NCBI RefSeq assembly: GCF_034720595.1
Contig: NZ_JAYESJ010000001.1
Location: 1,824,001-1,888,000, forward strand
Source of the DNA: Rhizobium sp. CC-YZS058
GTDB taxonomy: Bacteria; Pseudomonadota; Alphaproteobacteria; Rhizobiales; Rhizobiaceae
Length of the DNA stretch: 64,000 nucleotides
Direction: 5' to 3'
A model generated the notes under the pieces. It was given only the letters and a program-made list of their open reading frames with translations, made no database searches and was not told where the DNA came from. This document shows, one piece after another, positions 60,651 to 64,000 of the stretch (its first letter is position 1; the number at the start of each line of letters is the position of its first letter). The position numbers and the translations under genes were made by a program.

Positions 60651-62501
60651 GTGAAGCACGGCAGCGGCGAGAATGCTGGATCCCGCGAGGGTACGGCAGG
60701 TGGTTTCCATGGAATCGATCCGAAAGCCATCGAGCCTTACATCGTCAAGGATCCGCAGGCGCTGACGATGAACCTCGCCCGCGCCGTCGAGCAGGCGGGC
60801 AAGGCGGCCTCGGCCTGGCTCGCGCCGCGCGAGCGGGGCGAAAAGACCGACGTGCTGGCCGAGCCGTTGCTCGATCTCGTCAAGGTTCTTTCGAAGATCT
60901 CCGAATACTGGATGTCGGACCCGCGCCGCTCCGTCGAGGCGCAGACGCAGCTGATAGCCGGTCTCGTCTCGCTTTGGGCGCGCAGCGTCGATCGCATCAA
61001 CAGCGAAGCGGAGCCGCAGCCGCTCCCCGCCGACAAGCGCTTTGCCGATCGGGACTGGGTGGACAACCCCTTCTTCGACTTTCTGCGCCAGGCCTATGGC
61101 ATTGTTTCGGACTGGGCGGAGCGGCTGGTGGAGGAGGCCGAGGGTCTCGACGCGCACACGCGCCACAAGGCCCAGTTCTACACAAGGCAGGTTCTCAGCG
61201 CGCTTTCGCCCAGCAATTTCGTCGCCACCAATCCGCAGGTCTACCGCGAGACGGTTGCCCAGAGCGGCGCGAACCTGGTTGCCGGCATGCGCATGCTGGC
61301 GGAAGACATTGCGGCGGGCGGCGGCGAGTTGAAGCTGCGCCAGAGCGACATGACGAAGTTCGCGATCGGCGAGAACATCGCCATGACGCCGGGCAAGGTT
61401 CTCGCCCAGAGCGAGGTCTGCCAGGTCATCCAGTACGACGCCTCGACCGAGACCGTGCTCAAGCGCCCTCTCCTCATCTGCCCGCCCTGGATCAACAAAT
61501 TCTACGTGCTTGACCTCAATCCGCAGAAGTCCTTCATCAAATGGGCGGTCGATCAGGGGCACACGGTCTTCGTCATTTCCTGGGTCAACCCCGACAAGCG
61601 CCACGCCGCCAAGGACTGGGAATCCTATGCGCGGGAGGGCATCGACTTTGCGCTCGACACGATCGCCCAGGCGACCGGCGAGGACGAGGTCAATGCCGTC
61701 GGCTACTGCGTCGGCGGAACGCTGCTCGCCGCGACGCTGGCCTTGCATGCGCAGGAGAACGATCGGCGCATCCGCTCGGTCACGCTTTTCACCACCCAGG
61801 TGGACTTCACCTATGCCGGCGATCTGAAGGTCTTCGTCGACGAGCCGCAGGTGCGCGCCATCGAGGCGCGCATGGCCGAGACCGGCTATCTCGACGGCTC
61901 GAAAATGGCGCTCGCCTTCAACATGCTGCGGCCGACCGAGCTGATCTGGCCCTATGTCGTCAACAATTACCTGAAGGGCGTCGAGCCCTCGGCCTTCGAT
62001 CTCTTGTTCTGGAATGCCGATTCGACCCGGATGGCGGCAGCGAACCACTCCTTCTATCTTCGCAACTGCTATCTGAACAACACGCTGAGCCGTGGCGAGA
62101 TGGTGCTCGCGGGGAAGACCGTGTCTTTGAAGGACGTAACGATCCCGGTCTACAATCTCGCGACGCGGGAAGACCACATTGCCCCGGCCAAGTCCGTCTT
62201 CCATGGCTGTGGGCTGTTCGGCGGAGAGGTGACCTTCGTCCTCTCCGGGTCGGGACACATCGCCGGCGTCGTCAATCCGCCGGACAAGCGCAAGTACCAG
62301 TTCTGGACCGGTCCGAAGGCCGAGGGAGCGCTGGAGGACTGGCTGCCGCAGGCAGACGAGCATCCGGGCTCCTGGTGGCCGCACTGGCACCAGTGGATCG
62401 AAGCGCAGGATGCGACCCGCGTTCCGGCGCGGCGCACCGGCGGCTCCATGAACACGCTGGAGGAAGCACCGGGATCCTATGTCCGGACAAGGGCCAGCTG
62501 A
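60651..62501 (+). CDS. phaC: class I poly(3-hydroxyalkanoate) synthase
   Basis: Polymerises 3-hydroxybutyryl-CoA into storage polyester at granule surfaces. 616 residues from the GTG at 60651, with GGAGG six bases upstream. The N-terminal PhaC domain has FVATNPQVYRETVAQSGANLVAGMRML; the alpha/beta hydrolase core has PPWINKFYVLDLNPQKSFI and the lipase-like box GYCVGGTLLA, where Cys is the nucleophile; the Asp and His lie in TREDHIAP and SGSGHIAGVVNPP. The length suits class I, which needs no PhaE. phaA/phaB and phasin genes are not in the window. Confidence 0.96.
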   Translation: MKHGSGENAGSREGTAGGFHGIDPKAIEPYIVKDPQALTMNLARAVEQAGKAASAWLAPRERGEKTDVLAEPLLDLVKVLSKISEYWMSDPRRSVEAQTQLIAGLVSLWARSVDRINSEAEPQPLPADKRFADRDWVDNPFFDFLRQAYGIVSDWAERLVEEAEGLDAHTRHKAQFYTRQVLSALSPSNFVATNPQVYRETVAQSGANLVAGMRMLAEDIAAGGGELKLRQSDMTKFAIGENIAMTPGKVLAQSEVCQVIQYDASTETVLKRPLLICPPWINKFYVLDLNPQKSFIKWAVDQGHTVFVISWVNPDKRHAAKDWESYAREGIDFALDTIAQATGEDEVNAVGYCVGGTLLAATLALHAQENDRRIRSVTLFTTQVDFTYAGDLKVFVDEPQVRAIEARMAETGYLDGSKMALAFNMLRPTELIWPYVVNNYLKGVEPSAFDLLFWNADSTRMAAANHSFYLRNCYLNNTLSRGEMVLAGKTVSLKDVTIPVYNLATREDHIAPAKSVFHGCGLFGGEVTFVLSGSGHIAGVVNPPDKRKYQFWTGPKAEGALEDWLPQADEHPGSWWPHWHQWIEAQDATRVPARRTGGSMNTLEEAPGSYVRTRAS

Positions 62502-62606
62502 GAACGTCCATTGGGAAGCCGACCGTCGTCCTCTGACAGCCTGTTTCGGTGGACGGCGCGTGCCTCTCTGATCTAAGACAGGGCAGAACGCAACAAGGGC
62601 CCGGGA

Positions 62607-63455
62607 ATGGTCACCTATATCGAAGCCGCGGCTGCGCCGCGCCGCAACACCGGCGTCATCCGGCTATACACGCCGGACGATTTCGACGGCATGCGCCGCG
62701 CCTGCCAGCTGACGGCGCGCTGCCTCGATGCGCTCGCCGACATCGTCAAGCCGGGCGTGACCACGGACGAGATCGACCGCTTCGTCTTCACCTTCGGCAT
62801 GGATCACGGCGCCCTGCCCGCGACGCTGAATTATCGCGGTTACACGAAATCCTCCTGCACCTCGATCAATCATGTCGTCTGCCACGGGATTCCGAACGAC
62901 AAGCCGCTGCGCGAAGGCGATATCGTCAATATCGACGTCACCTATGTGCTGGATGGCTGGCATGGCGATTCGAGCCGGATGTATCCGGTGGGCGAGATCA
63001 AGCGGGCGGCCGAACGGCTTCTGGAGGTGACGCATGAATGCCTGATGCGCGGCATCGCGGTGGTCAAGCCGGGCGTGCGAACCGGGGCGATCGGCGAAGC
63101 CATCCAGAGCTTTGCTGAAGCCGAGCGCTGCTCGGTGGTGCGCGACTTCTGCGGGCATGGCGTCGGCCGCCTGTTCCACGACGCACCGAACATCCTCCAT
63201 TATGGCCGCGCCTCCGACGGACCGGAGCTGCGGGAAGGCATGATCTTCACCATCGAGCCGATGATCAATCTCGGCCGTCCGCATGTGAAAGTGCTGGCGG
63301 ATGGCTGGACGGCGGTCACGCGCGACAGGTCGCTCTCCGCGCAATACGAACATGCAATCGGCGTGACGGCTACGGGCTGCGAGGTCTTTACCCTCTCGCC
63401 GGCCGGACTGGACCGCCCCGGGCTGCCGGCGCGCCCGACTGCCCTGGCCGGGTGA
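62607..63455 (+). CDS. map: type I methionine aminopeptidase
   Basis: Removes the initiator methionine from nascent proteins. 282 residues. Five metal ligands are visible: the two Asp in [17 protein letters not shown], His in [15 protein letters not shown], Glu in [10 protein letters not shown] and Glu in [11 protein letters not shown]. Substrate-binding His in [11 protein letters not shown]. The N-terminal extension of about 25 residues is typical of rhizobial Map. Followed six bases later by radC. Confidence 0.96.
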   Translation: MVTYIEAAAAPRRNTGVIRLYTPDDFDGMRRACQLTARCLDALADIVKPGVTTDEIDRFVFTFGMDHGALPATLNYRGYTKSSCTSINHVVCHGIPNDKPLREGDIVNIDVTYVLDGWHGDSSRMYPVGEIKRAAERLLEVTHECLMRGIAVVKPGVRTGAIGEAIQSFAEAERCSVVRDFCGHGVGRLFHDAPNILHYGRASDGPELREGMIFTIEPMINLGRPHVKVLADGWTAVTRDRSLSAQYEHAIGVTATGCEVFTLSPAGLDRPGLPARPTALAG

Positions 63456-63461
63456 CCGCGG

Positions 63462-64000
63462 ATGACGGGCAAGCCACCTCGCTTTCCCGATCCGCCGCCT
63501 CCCCCGGAGGACGACGACGCCGCGCCGCCCGACGAGCGCGGCTATTTCGCCGACCAGCCGACCAGCCGACCCGCCGTGCGACGCCGGCCTCCTTGCGCCC
63601 GCCGACCGAGGACCAGCATTACCATGGCCATCGCGAGCGCCTGCGCAGCCGGTTCCGTGACAATGGCGATACCGCCTTGGCCGATTACGAGCTCCTGGAG
63701 CTGCTGCTCTTCCGTCTCATTCCCCGCCGCGACACCAAGCCGATCGCCAAGGCGCTGCTCGATCGATTCGGAACGCTGGCCGGCGTGCTCGGCGCGCCGC
63801 CGGCCCTGCTGCAGGAGGTGAAGGGGATCGGAGACTCGGTGGCGCTCGATCTCAAGCTGATCGCGACGATCGGCCACCGCACCTTGAAGAGCGAGCTGCG
63901 CAACCGCACCATGCTCTCGTCTTGGGCGCAGGTGATCGACTATTGCCACGCGGCCATGGCGCACGAGACGCGCGAGCAGTTTCGCATCCTCTTCCTCGAC
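63462..64000 (+). pseudogene. radC: DNA repair-associated protein RadC, frameshifted and cut by window end
   Basis: JAB/RadC-family protein. The start at 63462 ([19 protein letters not shown]) is in one frame up to GYFADQP, but the family core [20 protein letters not shown] through [11 protein letters not shown] is in a frame displaced by two bases from about 63567 onward. The shift is accounted for exactly by a direct 8-bp duplication at 63551-63566: taking out one copy gives a continuous protein, [19 protein letters not shown] then [12 protein letters not shown]. The C-terminal JAB metal motif lies beyond the window. Either a real recent mutation, a variable locus or a sequencing error. Confidence 0.85.
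63551..63566 (+). repeat. 8-bp tandem duplication inside radC
   Basis: CGACCAGC occurs twice in direct succession, followed by CGACCC, in the proline-rich coding start of radC. Eight is not a multiple of three, and the two sides of the repeat are in different frames by exactly two bases. Confidence 0.9.

Overview
The window is GC-rich chromosomal DNA from an alphaproteobacterium of the order Hyphomicrobiales (Rhizobiales), most probably family Rhizobiaceae. Support: a fused SecDF, gene clusters I recall as conserved in rhizobia (pcm-tolC-popZ, glnB-glnA, coaD-ppi-ppi-queA-tgt, rlpA-dac-tmk-holB-metG-tatD, hom-aminotransferase-phaC-map-radC), a GAAC-N7-GAAC LexA box of the alphaproteobacterial type, and a RIME-like palindromic element. 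No species assignment is possible from the sequence alone.

Layout. 1-3.3 kb: end of secDF followed by homologues of the mitochondrial complex I assembly factors NDUFAF3 and NDUFAF6. 3.4-10.2 kb: trmFO, gltA and comEC. 10.3-18.7 kb: envelope and secretion genes (exbB-exbD, pcm, tolC, popZ, a DsbA-family oxidoreductase, a peptide-type ABC binding protein, an IalB-family protein). 18.7-22.9 kb: hspQ, the nitrogen pair glnB-glnA behind a sigma-54 promoter, and nnr. 23-28.4 kb: a small toxin-antitoxin pair of atypical composition, then uvrA and ssb diverging from a region with a LexA box. 28.4-36.9 kb: marC, gyrA, two small membrane-protein genes, coaD, two cyclophilins, queA-tgt. 37-46.4 kb: purC facing a long leftward run rlpA/dac/tmk/holB/metG/tatD/MBL hydrolase.

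46.5-51.6 kb is the most accessory-like part: tRNA-Ser, several 31-45 residue membrane proteins, a tyrosine-recombinase remnant at the 3' end of tRNA-Arg, an NDUFS4-like gene, tRNA-Pro and an RTX-repeat protein. 51.7-55.5 kb carries a DUF192 protein, a double cold-shock-domain protein, gloA, a YcbK-like lipoprotein and three tRNA-Glu genes. 55.5-64 kb: recJ, hom, an AlaC-like aminotransferase, a SHOCT lipoprotein, phaC, map and the start of radC.

Main points for a second look: radC is thrown out of frame by an exact 8-bp tandem duplication; the D,D-carboxypeptidase-like protein keeps its SxxK motif but lacks recognisable SxN and KTG motifs; GyrA has Leu where E. coli has the quinolone-determining Ser83; the tRNA-Glu cluster has two TTC genes with nearly identical promoters and one CTC gene whose -10 box is lost; five or so unrecognised single-helix proteins have good ribosome sites; and an integration scar lies beside tRNA-Arg. 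I did not find a clearly new multi-gene system, CRISPR array, complete prophage or complete insertion sequence.
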